Source of the DNA: Hyphomicrobium_A sp036559705
Lineage (GTDB): Bacteria > Pseudomonadota > Alphaproteobacteria > Rhizobiales > Hyphomicrobiaceae
Length of the DNA stretch: 64,000 bases
Assembly: GCA_036559705.1 (NCBI GenBank)
Contig: DATBSP010000162.1
Span: 1 to 64,000, forward strand
Direction of reading: 5' to 3'
Shown: in pieces, positions 1 to 7,712 of the stretch
Position numbering within the stretch: the first letter of the stretch is position 1
Layout of the letters: each line of letters begins with the position of its first letter
Translations under genes and position numbers: made by a program
The notes under the pieces: model-generated
Told to the model about the DNA's origin: nothing
What the model saw: the letters and a program-made list of their open reading frames with translations, nothing else
Databases searched by the model: none

Positions 1-114
1 ATGGAATAGGTAGACAACGTAGTAGCCGCGGGTCGCGCTGTCGGTCACCGCCAGATCGAAGATCGAGATCCACGGCACATTGGCCCAATTTCCCGCGCCG
101 GCGCTCCCGTGCAC
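1..114 (-). pseudogene. Fragment of an MrcB-family (DUF3578) domain protein, cut by the window edge
   Basis: Read on the minus strand, this stretch is open from the left edge and encodes a peptide with GSAGAGNWANVPWISIFD followed by TDSATRGYYVVYLF. I recognise this as the start of the MrcB N-terminal (DUF3578) domain found in McrB-like restriction proteins and related defence genes. The recognisable match begins close to position 108. Upstream of that the same DNA becomes the integrase fragment on the other strand, so either the gene has lost its beginning or it starts at the GTG at 114-112. Most of the gene lies outside the window, so an AAA motor or nuclease domain cannot be seen. The call rests on a remembered family motif over about 36 residues. 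Confidence 0.55.
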
Positions 115-438
115 TTTCGCTCCGTGACCCGTGACACCGAGCGCGGCGACCTCCACTTCCTGACGACCGACTACGGCAGGCCGTATACCGCAGCCGGATT
201 CGGCATCCGCTTCCGCGAGTGGTGCGACGACGCCGGGCTGCCGCATTGTTCCGCGCACGGTCTTCGCAAGGCCGCGGCGACCTCGCTTGCCGAAGCAGGC
301 GCAAGTGCGCATCAACTCATGGCGTGGTTCGGATGGCGCTCGTTGAACGAAGCCGAGCGCTACACGCGGGCCGCCAACCAAAAGAAGCTCGCCGCGAGCG
401 TCGTGCCGCTGTTCGGACGGGCCAAAGACGGAACATAA
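109..438 (+). pseudogene. C-terminal remnant of a tyrosine recombinase/integrase
   Basis: The 109-residue frame contains the C-terminal half of a phage-type tyrosine recombinase catalytic domain. HGLRKAAATSLAEAG supplies the HxxR box, HQLMAWFGWRSLNEAERYT supplies the second His/Trp position and the Tyr nucleophile. The N-terminal arm-binding and core-binding domains and the first catalytic Arg are missing, and the same frame has a stop at positions 7-9, so this is a truncated gene. Clear homology begins around residue 12 (GDLHFLTTDYGRPYTAAGFG). It lies 75 bp from the 3' end of tRNA-Glu, where island integrases normally sit, which supports a decayed island boundary. Activity is not expected. 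Confidence 0.8.
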
Positions 439-474
439 GTGTCCAACCTTGCGTCCCCGCAAGTGTCCAACCTT
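437..474 (+). repeat. Two direct copies of AAGTGTCCAACCTT at 24-bp spacing
   Basis: The 14-mer AAGTGTCCAACCTT occurs at 437-450 and again at 461-474, directly after the integrase stop and before tRNA-Glu. Short phased repeats between an integrase and its tRNA target can be arm-type recombinase sites. That role is inference; only the repetition is seen. Confidence 0.6.
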
Positions 475-512
475 TGCCAAATCTCTGAGCCGACAGGATT
501 TTTGAGGTAGGG

Positions 513-588
513 TGGCGCCCCGTAGGGGACTCGAACCCCTGTTCCCAACGTGAGAGGCTGGTGTCCTAGGCCACTAGACGAACGGGAC
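513..588 (-). tRNA. tRNA-Glu (anticodon CTC)
   Basis: The 76-nt minus-strand sequence folds as a standard tRNA. The acceptor strands GTCCCGT and ACGGGGC pair, the T arm contains GGTTCGAGTCC, and the anticodon loop reads CTCTCAC, giving anticodon CTC (glutamate, GAG codons). The terminal CCA is encoded at 515-513. Its 3' end faces the integrase remnant, so this gene is the probable integration target of the former island; the gene itself appears intact. Confidence 0.95.
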
Positions 589-673
589 AGCGCTGCAGCG
601 AACCTATATGGGAGCCGGGGCGCATCGATCAAGCCGTTTCTTTGCCCGCGGCCTGCGACCCAGCACCCACGCG

Positions 674-1057
674 CTAATTTGCTGGTGTGCGCTTGAGGCC
701 GACAGTCGTGATCGTCTGCCCGGTCTGCAGATCGAGAACCGCAATGCCCTCGGTTCCGGCCGCTTCGAAGTGTACCGCTAACCTGTCCCCCGAGAGAGAG
801 ACGGACCGCACCTGCGCCCCGGCCGGAATACCTATGCTCTGCTCAGGCCTGATGGCGAGGCTCGGCGCCGCCGGTTGCGTTGACGCCCCCGACGCGAGAT
901 AGATGACGCGCCCGACGATAGTGGCGAGGCCGGCGAAGAGCAGCACCGCCAGTCCGATCACGACGAGCTTGAGATTGCGCTGCAGACGAGCTTCGGCGCC
1001 GGACGGCACGGTCGTCGGCTCTGGGCCTTGCGGTGCAGTCATCGCTTCCGCCTGCAT
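674..1057 (-). CDS. DUF6476-like single-pass membrane protein
   Basis: This 127-residue protein has a short polar N-terminus, one hydrophobic segment around residues 30-52 (KLVVIGLAVLLFAGLATIVG) and a roughly 75-residue exported tail that looks beta-rich. It resembles the alphaproteobacterial family I know as DUF6476, which has no assigned function; the family name is from memory. A strong GGGAGGAAGG ribosome-binding site precedes the ATG at 1057, so that start is preferred over the Met five codons later. It is transcribed divergently from the pseudouridine synthase gene with only about 50 bp between them. Confidence 0.75.
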   Translation of the reverse strand: MQAEAMTAPQGPEPTTVPSGAEARLQRNLKLVVIGLAVLLFAGLATIVGRVIYLASGASTQPAAPSLAIRPEQSIGIPAGAQVRSVSLSGDRLAVHFEAAGTEGIAVLDLQTGQTITTVGLKRTPAN

Positions 1058-1108
1058 TCACCTTCCTCCCGTCATCGCGGAGGCTGTCCGGAGCCCGGTT
1101 CGCAGGCC

Positions 1109-2125
1109 ATGACACAGGGCATCAATTCTCACAGCGCTGATCGGATCGAGCTGACCGCTGCGGAAGCCGACGCCGGCGTCCGTCTCGACAAGCTGCTCAC
1201 CCGGTGTGTCGAAGCTCTGAGCCGTGCCCGCATCCAAGCCTTGATCCGCGCGGGCAACGTCGCGGGACCCGACGGCGCGACCATAGGAGATGGGTCCTAC
1301 CGGGTCAAACCGGGGGAAACGTTCAGTGTGTTGATACCCGAGCCCAAATCCGCGGAGCCAGCCGCCGAGGCAATCGAGCTCAACGTCGTCTACGAGGATC
1401 GCCACGTGATCGTCGTCGACAAGCCGGCACACCTCGTCGTGCATCCGGGCGCCGGGCACGAGAGCGGGACGCTGGTAAATGCGCTCATCGCTCATTGCAG
1501 CGACAGCCTGTCCGGCATCGGCGGCGTGAAACGGCCCGGCATCGTCCATCGCCTCGACAAGGACACTTCGGGGCTGCTGGTGGTCGCCAAGAACGACGCG
1601 GCGCATCACGGCCTCAGCGAGCAGTTCGCCGCACATGGCGTCGACGGGCGCATGCACCGCGCCTATGTGGCGTTGGTGTGGGGCAAGCCGCTACGGCCGC
1701 GCGGCGCGATCTCGGCACGCCTTGCACGCAGCCGGTCGAACCGCACCAAGATCAGCGTCACCAGGGGCGAGAGCGGCCGCCACGCTGTCACACACTACGA
1801 TGTACTCGATACCTTCGAGACGGACGCCGGGCCCGTCTCACTGCTCAAGCTCGTGCTCGAAACCGGACGCACGCACCAAATCCGCGTGCACCTTGCACAC
1901 ATCGGACACCCGGTTCTCGGTGACGCGACCTACGCCAGCGCCTTCAAGACCAAAGGCGCCAAGCTTTCCGAAGCAGCGCGCCAGGCGCTCGCGTCACTCG
2001 ACCGGCAGGCGCTGCATGCCGCCGAACTCGGCTTTGAGCACCCGATCACGGGCCAATCACTACACTTTGAAAGCCCGCTTCCGAGCGACATGGAGGCACT
2101 GTTGAAGGCTTTGCAGGCCCATTAG
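1109..2125 (+). CDS. rluD: RluA-family 23S rRNA pseudouridine synthase
   Basis: The 338-residue enzyme isomerises specific uridines of ribosomal RNA to pseudouridine. An N-terminal S4 RNA-binding domain occupies about residues 20-80, followed by the RluA catalytic domain. The signature GIVHRLDKDTSGLL places the catalytic Asp near residue 150, and RTHQIRVHLAHIGHPVLGD is the conserved downstream box. The ATG at 1109 is chosen because the S4 domain begins about 20 residues later; the 27-codon upstream extension is Arg/Pro rich and looks like non-coding DNA. RluD (helix 69 modification) is the likeliest subtype from length and the S4 domain, but RluC-type specificity cannot be excluded. rpoH follows on the same strand after a 359-bp gap. 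Confidence 0.93.
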   Translation: MTQGINSHSADRIELTAAEADAGVRLDKLLTRCVEALSRARIQALIRAGNVAGPDGATIGDGSYRVKPGETFSVLIPEPKSAEPAAEAIELNVVYEDRHVIVVDKPAHLVVHPGAGHESGTLVNALIAHCSDSLSGIGGVKRPGIVHRLDKDTSGLLVVAKNDAAHHGLSEQFAAHGVDGRMHRAYVALVWGKPLRPRGAISARLARSRSNRTKISVTRGESGRHAVTHYDVLDTFETDAGPVSLLKLVLETGRTHQIRVHLAHIGHPVLGDATYASAFKTKGAKLSEAARQALASLDRQALHAAELGFEHPITGQSLHFESPLPSDMEALLKALQAH

Positions 2126-2286
2126 CGGCAAATCCTTGTCGCGCGGCAAAGCATCCGTTAGCACCGTTGGGCATTTGTAGGCGTCACGGAAAAGCTCGTT
2201 AGCTTCACCGCGCCTAGAAAGTCGAGCGCGCCAAAGGCAAAACAACGCCAGAGGTGGCGCTCACCGCACACAACGCTGCGTTGCGG

Positions 2287-2334
2287 TTGCGACATAGATG
2301 ACATGAAACATTATATCGCCGGCTCACGTATAAT
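2287..2334 (+). promoter_or_regulatory. Candidate rpoH promoter region
   Basis: The 359-bp gap 2126-2484 before rpoH holds no gene. It contains TTGCGA (2287-2292), a 17-bp spacer and ATTATA (2310-2315), plus a perfect TATAAT at 2329-2334 without an obvious -35 element at standard distance. Either could start rpoH transcription, leaving a leader of about 150 nt. This is pattern matching only. Confidence 0.4.
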
Positions 2335-2484
2335 GGGCGGAGAGATGCAAGCCGCCGATCGACGGAACTCGGTGGCTAGAGCGTTGGATAGGGGCACCCG
2401 AAGGTAGCAATGCCCCGCGCGGAGGTGCCGCGTAAACTGCAAATGAGGGACCGCCCATTAGGCACTGGGCGGCTGGTAGAGGAC

Positions 2485-3372
2485 ATGGCGACGAAGCTTC
2501 CGGTTATGGCGCAGGGCTCACTCGGCCTTTCGCGCTATCTCGAGGAGATCCGCAAATTTCCGATGCTGGAGCCTGGTGAAGAGTTCATGCTCGCCAAGCG
2601 TTGGCAGCAGCACTCCGACCAGGATGCAGCCGAAAAACTCGTGACCTCGCATCTGCGCCTGGTCGCGCGCATTGCCATGGGCTATCGGGGCTACGGTTTG
2701 CCGATCGGGGAGGTGATCTCCGAGGGCAACGTAGGTCTCATGCAGGCGGTGAAGCGCTTCGATCCAGACAAGGGTTTCCGCCTCGCGACCTACGCGATGT
2801 GGTGGATCCGCGCGTCGATCCAGGAATATATCCTGCGCTCGTGGAGCCTCGTGAAGATGGGCACCACCGCAGCGCAGAAGAAGCTGTTCTTCAACCTGCG
2901 GCGCGCCAAGAGCCAACTGCAGGCGCTCGATGATGGCGATTTGCGCCCCGACCAAGTGAAGACGATTGCGCGCAAGTTCGGCGTCAGCGAAACAGACGTC
3001 GTGTCGATGAACAGGCGGCTTGGCGGCGATGCCTCGCTGAATGCGCCGGTGCGCGCTGACACGGAAGCCGGCGAATGGCAGGACTGGCTGGCCGACGATC
3101 AGCCGACGCAGGAGGACACGCTCGGCGAGACGCAAGAGTTCGACCAGCGCAAGAACTACCTGTCGAATGCGCTGGCTTCGCTTAACGATCGCGAGCGGCG
3201 CATCTTCGAGGCGCGTCGTCTCGCTGATCGACCGGCGACGCTCGAGGATCTGTCGAGCGAGTTCGGCGTGTCGCGCGAGCGCATCCGGCAGATCGAAGTG
3301 CGCGCCTTCGAGAAGGTGCAAAAGGCAGTACAGTCGGCCGCCCAGGCCGACGACGCCGGCCGCCTGCACTAA
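2485..3372 (+). CDS. rpoH: RNA polymerase sigma-32 (heat-shock) factor
   Basis: This 295-residue sigma factor directs RNA polymerase to heat-shock promoters. Region 2 is seen around residues 55-120 (EGNVGLMQAVKRFDPDKGF, ATYAMWWIRASIQEYI). The RpoH box QKKLFFNLRR at about 131-140 separates it from the housekeeping sigma. Region 4 with its helix-turn-helix (SSEFGVSRERIRQIE) is at the C-terminus. The ATG at 2485 follows AGAGGA and gives the family length; an in-frame ATG at 2410 would add 25 residues with no family match. Hyphomicrobiales often carry two RpoH paralogues; which one this is cannot be told. The nearby groESL operon has a promoter that could fit this factor. Confidence 0.95.
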   Translation: MATKLPVMAQGSLGLSRYLEEIRKFPMLEPGEEFMLAKRWQQHSDQDAAEKLVTSHLRLVARIAMGYRGYGLPIGEVISEGNVGLMQAVKRFDPDKGFRLATYAMWWIRASIQEYILRSWSLVKMGTTAAQKKLFFNLRRAKSQLQALDDGDLRPDQVKTIARKFGVSETDVVSMNRRLGGDASLNAPVRADTEAGEWQDWLADDQPTQEDTLGETQEFDQRKNYLSNALASLNDRERRIFEARRLADRPATLEDLSSEFGVSRERIRQIEVRAFEKVQKAVQSAAQADDAGRLH

Positions 3373-3403
3373 ACGACTTCGGACGAAATGAGATGGCGCC
3401 GCG

Positions 3404-4690
3404 TTATTGTGGCGCCGTCACCTTGAAATCGCTGATCGACCAGGTATCGCCCTTCTTACCCGCCGCCGATGCCGCGAGCAAGCCGATGTAGGTCGGCGTG
3501 TGCGGGGGCTCGGCGGTGAAGCTGGCCGCCGGCTTGCCGTTGATGGCGATCTGCACGTCAGAGCCCTTTACCGTCACCCGCAGAACATTCTTCTCTTTGG
3601 CGCCGGCACTGATCGCGGGGGTCTTTTGCCATTCCACCGGGCGCTTGGCGACAGCCTTTCCGTCGGCGATGCGTGCAACGGTGAAATAGCCGTTGGGCGC
3701 AATGACCGCCTGATAGTAGTTGCGGCTGTCCTGCACCCAGAAGATCAACCCGGCATAGCTCGAGGTCGGATCGCCCGTCTCCTTGGCGAGACGCACGCTG
3801 GCGCAGGCATCGATATCGCCAAAGACGAACACGCGGTTCCAGCGTAAGGCTGGCGTACCGGGCGCGGGAGCGAACTCGGCCTGTCCGCCCGAGATGTTGA
3901 ACTCGGCGCCCTTGGTGCCCCACATCGGATCGTGATTTTGGAATGCGTCGTCGAACAGAACCTTGCCGTCGCCGCAGCCCGTCGCTACCGGCGCATTCAC
4001 CGCGCCGGTGGAGTCGGTCGGCGGCGCCGGCGGAGGAGAGATGCCTGCAGCGGGCGCAACCGGCGTCACATCTGTCACCTTGAAATCCGTCATGCGCCAG
4101 GTGTCGACGGCAGCCGGCGCCGATGCGGCGACGAGACCCACATGGCTCGGTGCATCGGGCGCCTGACCACGGAAGCGCGCGACCTCCTGATCGTTGATGC
4201 GCACGACGACGCTCTGCCCTTCCAGCGTTACGCGCAGCGTGTTCTTCTCGTTGGGGCCGAGCTTCAGAGCATTCGTCTGCAGCCAGTTGACGGGCGCCGC
4301 CGCCACGATGCGACCGCGCACCTTGCGCGCGACGGTGAACATCCCGTTGGGCGAAATAACTGCCTGATAGAAGTTATCCTTGTCGACGACCCAGAACAGC
4401 ATGCCGGCGTAGCTGCGCGAGGCATCGGCCGTCGTCTCCGGCATGGCGAGCGTCACGCAAGCGTCGAGGTCCGTGAGTGCTGGGCCGGCGTTCCAACGCG
4501 CGGTCTGCGTGCCGACCTGTGGCGTGAACACCGCCTCGGCGGCCTTCGGTTGGAACTGCGCGTCGGGCTCTCCCCAACCCTTGTCGCCCGTTTGGAACTC
4601 GCCGGAGATGTGCGCAGACGCGCCGGTGCAGGCCAAGGCGGGGTTCGCCGCGTACAGCAGGGCCAGAGCGACAAGGGGGGACATTCGCAT
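3404..4690 (-). CDS. Secreted protein with two tandem concanavalin/LamG-like domains
   Basis: The 428-residue protein begins with a signal peptide (MRMSPLVALALLYAANPALA) and then contains two copies of a roughly 180-residue domain, at about residues 27-205 and 245-425, joined by a Pro/Ala-rich linker. Both copies share SYAG..FWV.D..N.YQAVI.PNG.FTVAR, EKN.LRVT, and end in DTW...DFKVT. The pattern resembles jelly-roll domains of the LamG or DUF1080 (3-keto-glycoside hydrolase) type, suggesting carbohydrate binding, but no catalytic residues can be named. The ATG at 4690 follows GAGGA; a longer frame upstream would destroy the signal peptide. It converges with rpoH. Confidence 0.8.
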   Translation of the reverse strand: MRMSPLVALALLYAANPALACTGASAHISGEFQTGDKGWGEPDAQFQPKAAEAVFTPQVGTQTARWNAGPALTDLDACVTLAMPETTADASRSYAGMLFWVVDKDNFYQAVISPNGMFTVARKVRGRIVAAAPVNWLQTNALKLGPNEKNTLRVTLEGQSVVVRINDQEVARFRGQAPDAPSHVGLVAASAPAAVDTWRMTDFKVTDVTPVAPAAGISPPPAPPTDSTGAVNAPVATGCGDGKVLFDDAFQNHDPMWGTKGAEFNISGGQAEFAPAPGTPALRWNRVFVFGDIDACASVRLAKETGDPTSSYAGLIFWVQDSRNYYQAVIAPNGYFTVARIADGKAVAKRPVEWQKTPAISAGAKEKNVLRVTVKGSDVQIAINGKPAASFTAEPPHTPTYIGLLAASAAGKKGDTWSISDFKVTAPQ

Positions 4691-5412
4691 GCAGATCCTC
4701 GGCGGCGGGCGGCGATTCGGTGCAACAACAGTATGGGCCAGAAAACGGCGAAGGATGGCCTTCAAGACCCGTTTTTAACCCTCCGCGTAACACCGCAGCA
4801 CCTGCAACATTAATTTGCTGCGCCGCACCCCTCGTATCTGTGGACGAATCGCTTACTCTTGTGTTGAGGGGGCCGACCTCTCACGGCTTCCGCTCAGGAG
4901 CCGATTGAGTGCGCGTCAGAGAAGGGGGCCGATTGGCCTTGACGTCTCTGAGCCAGAACTGTCGAACGACTGGCACCATTGGCCGGTTGGATGCGTGGCG
5001 GGCATGGATAGGGCCGCCCCAGGGAGCATCCGCCGGCTTGGACTGTCGGCCTCTGCCGACCCCTGTCCGCGACCGCCGAAACCTCCTGCCATCCCCGACG
5101 ACCGCCGTTCAGGCGCCGCGCCCTTCCCGGCCGGTGTGCTGGCGCGTGGCGTCCGTCGGACGTTGCGTACCGGAACTCAGACCGAGGCTGCGGCATACAC
5201 TGGAAGATGGAGTGGCAAATGCTGAAGCGCCTTCATCAAGCGAAGGTCCCACACACCGTATCTTCTTGTTCACGCGTCACTCATTCGCTTCGGCTCGAAT
5301 TGGAATGGATTGGAGTTCTGCTCTGGCGCCAAAAACAGATGCGTCCTCCGAGTAGGACGTGACGGGGGCTTAGCCGGAACGGGTGTGCGACCCAACTGGC
5401 CACAAAAAAACG
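4691..5412. other. 722-bp intergenic region with no recognisable gene
   Basis: Open frames here, such as 4909-5355 plus, give Arg/Pro-rich peptides without family motifs or good ribosome-binding sites and look spurious. A short frame near 5208-5355 (plus) has a more protein-like composition but is unrecognised. No tRNA or standard RNA gene was identified. The region separates a minus-strand secreted-protein gene from the minus-strand amidase gene, so it could hold a promoter, a small RNA or decayed DNA. Confidence 0.4.
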
Positions 5413-5445
5413 AGGCCGGTCCTACGGGACCGGCCTTTGATTTTT
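5404..5445. terminator. Bidirectional rho-independent terminator
   Basis: A perfect 10-bp stem, AGGCCGGTCC (5413-5422) with loop TACG and GGACCGGCCT (5427-5436), is flanked by seven A on the left and by TTTGATTTTT on the right. Read on the minus strand it follows the amidase stop at 5465 by about 30 bp and ends in seven T, so it should terminate that gene and could also stop plus-strand transcription. Confidence 0.9.
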
Positions 5446-5464
5446 GTGAGGTTCGACGGCCGTA

Positions 5465-6802
5465 TCACATCGGCAGCTGGGCGACCTGATTGGAGAAGTA
5501 GTTGTCGATGGCGGTGAGGATCGAGTCGGTGACCTTGTCGCGCCAGGCGTCGGACTGCAGGTTTGCTGCATCCTGCTTGTTGGTGACGTAGGCCAGCTCG
5601 ATGAGTACCGACGGGAACTGGGCAGTCTTAAGGACACGGAAGGAAGCCTGCTGATCGGGCTTGTTGCGCATCGTGGTGCTGGCACCCATGGTCTCGATCA
5701 CGGTGCGTGCGAACACGCTCGTGCGATCCTGCGTGGCGTCGACCTCGCGCTCGGCGAGATCGGATAGGATCCCTTTGACGAGGCTGACGTCTTCGCCGTC
5801 GCTCGCCTGTTTGACCTTCTCCACCTCGTTCTTCGAGAGAACCTTGCTGGCGACGTCGCCGCGCGTTGAGCGGCGGAGGCTGTCGGCCACGCTGTCGCGG
5901 AGCGAGTAGATCGTGGCACCGCTGGCGGTGCTGCCGGTATCGGCGTAGTCGCAGTGCACGGCAATGAACAGATTGGCCTTGTTCTTTTCGCCGAAGGAGA
6001 TGCGATCGCCGAGCGGAATGAATACGTCCTCGTCACGCGTCATCATCACTTTGAAGCGGCCGGTGGCATTGAGCTTCTTGGCCAGGATCTTGCTGAAAGC
6101 GAGCGTGATGTCCTTTTCAACGGCGCCGTTCTTCTCGGCGCCCGAGTCATGGCCGCCGTGCCCGGGGTCGATGACGATGATCGGCTTGAAGGCGCGCTGC
6201 GCAAGAACGTCGGGCGACACCGCCGGGCGCGGCAGAGGCGGCTGCAGGCCGGCACCGCCAAGCGCGAACGGCGGCGGCGTCATCGCTGCCTTCTGCTTGA
6301 CTGGCGGAATGCCGGCAGTGACGGGAACGAACGAAGCAATTTCGATGACGAGATGCTGACTGTTCCCGTCTTTGGTTTTCTCGATACGGGCGCTCGAGAC
6401 GATGACCGGCTCAGTCACGTAGATGATGACCCGGGAGCGCTCCGTTCCGGCCAGGCCCGCCTGGAAGGACTTGATCAAGCCGATCGGCGAAGCTTTGGGT
6501 TGCTCGGGCAAGCGCAGTTTGGTCTCGGTCAACTGCACGACAACCCGGTTCGGGTTGGTCAGCGAGAAGACCTCGAATTCCGTCGTCTTCGGCAGACCGA
6601 TGACGAAGCGCGTGCGTTGCTGATTGCTGAGCAGTGCGCCGGTTGTTGTCGGCGGTTCGCTGGTCGCCGGCTCGGACGATCCACCAAGAAGGCTCTCAAT
6701 TCCGCCAAATAGATTTTGCGCCTGCAGCGGGGTGTGCGCGCAGAGTAAGGTAAACAGGAACAATAGCCCGCAGCGCAAGCGCCACGGCGTGCCGTGAACC
6801 AT
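5465..6802 (-). CDS. amiC: N-acetylmuramoyl-L-alanine amidase (AmiC-like)
   Basis: The 445-residue periplasmic enzyme cleaves the amide bond between muramic acid and the stem peptide during septum splitting. It has a signal peptide (residues 1-29), an AMIN domain around residues 60-160 that usually targets the division site, and a C-terminal Amidase_3 zinc domain. In that domain VIDPGHGGHDSGA carries the first zinc His and Glu side, FIAVHCDYAD the second His, and SVLIELAYVTN the catalytic Glu. In many Hyphomicrobiales this gene sits directly beside mrcA-prfB; here those two genes lie about 55 kb away on the same strand. Confidence 0.93.
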   Translation of the reverse strand: MVHGTPWRLRCGLLFLFTLLCAHTPLQAQNLFGGIESLLGGSSEPATSEPPTTTGALLSNQQRTRFVIGLPKTTEFEVFSLTNPNRVVVQLTETKLRLPEQPKASPIGLIKSFQAGLAGTERSRVIIYVTEPVIVSSARIEKTKDGNSQHLVIEIASFVPVTAGIPPVKQKAAMTPPPFALGGAGLQPPLPRPAVSPDVLAQRAFKPIIVIDPGHGGHDSGAEKNGAVEKDITLAFSKILAKKLNATGRFKVMMTRDEDVFIPLGDRISFGEKNKANLFIAVHCDYADTGSTASGATIYSLRDSVADSLRRSTRGDVASKVLSKNEVEKVKQASDGEDVSLVKGILSDLAEREVDATQDRTSVFARTVIETMGASTTMRNKPDQQASFRVLKTAQFPSVLIELAYVTNKQDAANLQSDAWRDKVTDSILTAIDNYFSNQVAQLPM

Positions 6803-6973
6803 GACGTCTGACCCCCGTCTACGCGGTACAAATCAAGTGGCAAGGACAGTCAGGGTTGCCCGAGATGATGGCGTTTTGCGGTCCACCTTCAGGCATTGTT
6901 AGGGTTATCGCTCCCCAAGCCTTAAGACTTCGCTAACGAAGAAAGTTGGTGCTGCAATTTCGAGTTTTCGTAA

Positions 6974-7426
6974 TCAGCGCCAACGTTTCGCAGCGTCCTC
7001 GTCCTCGGCACGAGCTTCCACCCAGCCGCTTTCGCCCGACGCCGTCGTTTCCTTTTTCCAGAACGGGGCGCGCGTCTTCAAATAGTCCATGAGAAATCCG
7101 GCGGCGTCGAACGCGTCCTGTCGATGGGCCGACGCAGTAACGACGAGCACGATGTTGTCGCCGGTCTTCAACTCGCCGACCCGGTGGACGATCAGCGAGC
7201 CACACAGCGACCAGCGCGCCAGCGCTTCCCCCTCAATACGGACAAGCTCCGCCTCCGTCATGTCGGGATAGTGCTCGAGCGTCAGCGCGGCAATCTGCCG
7301 GTCGCCGTCGTTGCCGCGTACACGGCCGGTGAAGGTGACGACGGCGCCGATGTCGGCGCGACCGCCAGCCAGCTTCTCAACCTCGGCGGCGAGGTCGAAA
7401 TCCTCGGTCTGCACGCGCACGGCCAC
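6974..7426 (-). CDS. moaE: Molybdopterin synthase catalytic subunit MoaE
   Basis: This 150-residue protein is the large subunit of molybdopterin synthase, which uses sulfur from the MoaD thiocarboxylate to convert cyclic pyranopterin monophosphate into molybdopterin. Family blocks visible are GAVVTFTGRVRG, LTLEHYPDM, the HRVGELKTGDNIVLV stretch and FLMDYLKTRAPFWKKE, whose Lys residues form the active site. It lies 4 bp after moaD, so the two subunits are almost certainly co-translated. The product is needed by molybdoenzymes such as the FdsA formate dehydrogenase encoded at 24.7 kb. Confidence 0.96.
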   Translation of the reverse strand: MAVRVQTEDFDLAAEVEKLAGGRADIGAVVTFTGRVRGNDGDRQIAALTLEHYPDMTEAELVRIEGEALARWSLCGSLIVHRVGELKTGDNIVLVVTASAHRQDAFDAAGFLMDYLKTRAPFWKKETTASGESGWVEARAEDEDAAKRWR

Positions 7427-7430
7427 GGGC

Positions 7431-7682
7431 TCAGCCTCCGGTGACGGGCGGGAAAAAGGCGACCTCGCGCGCAGCGCCCAGCGCCGCGGTCGGCTTCACG
7501 TGTACCTTGTCGAGCGCCGCTCTGACGACCTGCGGACGCGCGAAAGCGTCGCCGAATTGTGGCCCACGCTGCTGCAGCCATCCAACCAAATCGGCAACGG
7601 TTTCGACATTCGTGGGTAGCTCGACGTCCTCGAATTCGCAGCCGACCTTTTCGCGCACCCACGCGAAATAGCGAATCCGCAT
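7431..7682 (-). CDS. moaD: Molybdopterin synthase sulfur carrier subunit MoaD
   Basis: The ubiquitin-like small subunit is about 83 residues and ends in the required Gly-Gly (VTGG), which is adenylated and thiocarboxylated before donating sulfur to the pterin in the MoaE active site. The Met at 7682 (MRIRYFAWVRE) matches where family members normally begin. An in-frame ATG at 7706 would add eight residues and sits 7 bp after the pgsA stop, so it is a real alternative. Order is pgsA-moaD-moaE on the minus strand with very short gaps, implying one transcript. Confidence 0.93.
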   Translation of the reverse strand: MRIRYFAWVREKVGCEFEDVELPTNVETVADLVGWLQQRGPQFGDAFARPQVVRAALDKVHVKPTAALGAAREVAFFPPVTGG

Positions 7683-7712
7683 ATGTTTTGCCGCGTTTTC
7701 TCCCATGTGCGC

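Noticed and set aside
3395..3416. GGCGCC repeated at 10-bp spacing after rpoH
   Set aside because: Could form a short hairpin, but there is no T-run and it overlaps the end of the convergent coding sequence.
4909..5355. A 148-codon frame in the gap before the amidase terminator
   Set aside because: Arg/Pro-rich peptide, no recognisable domain, no convincing start signal.
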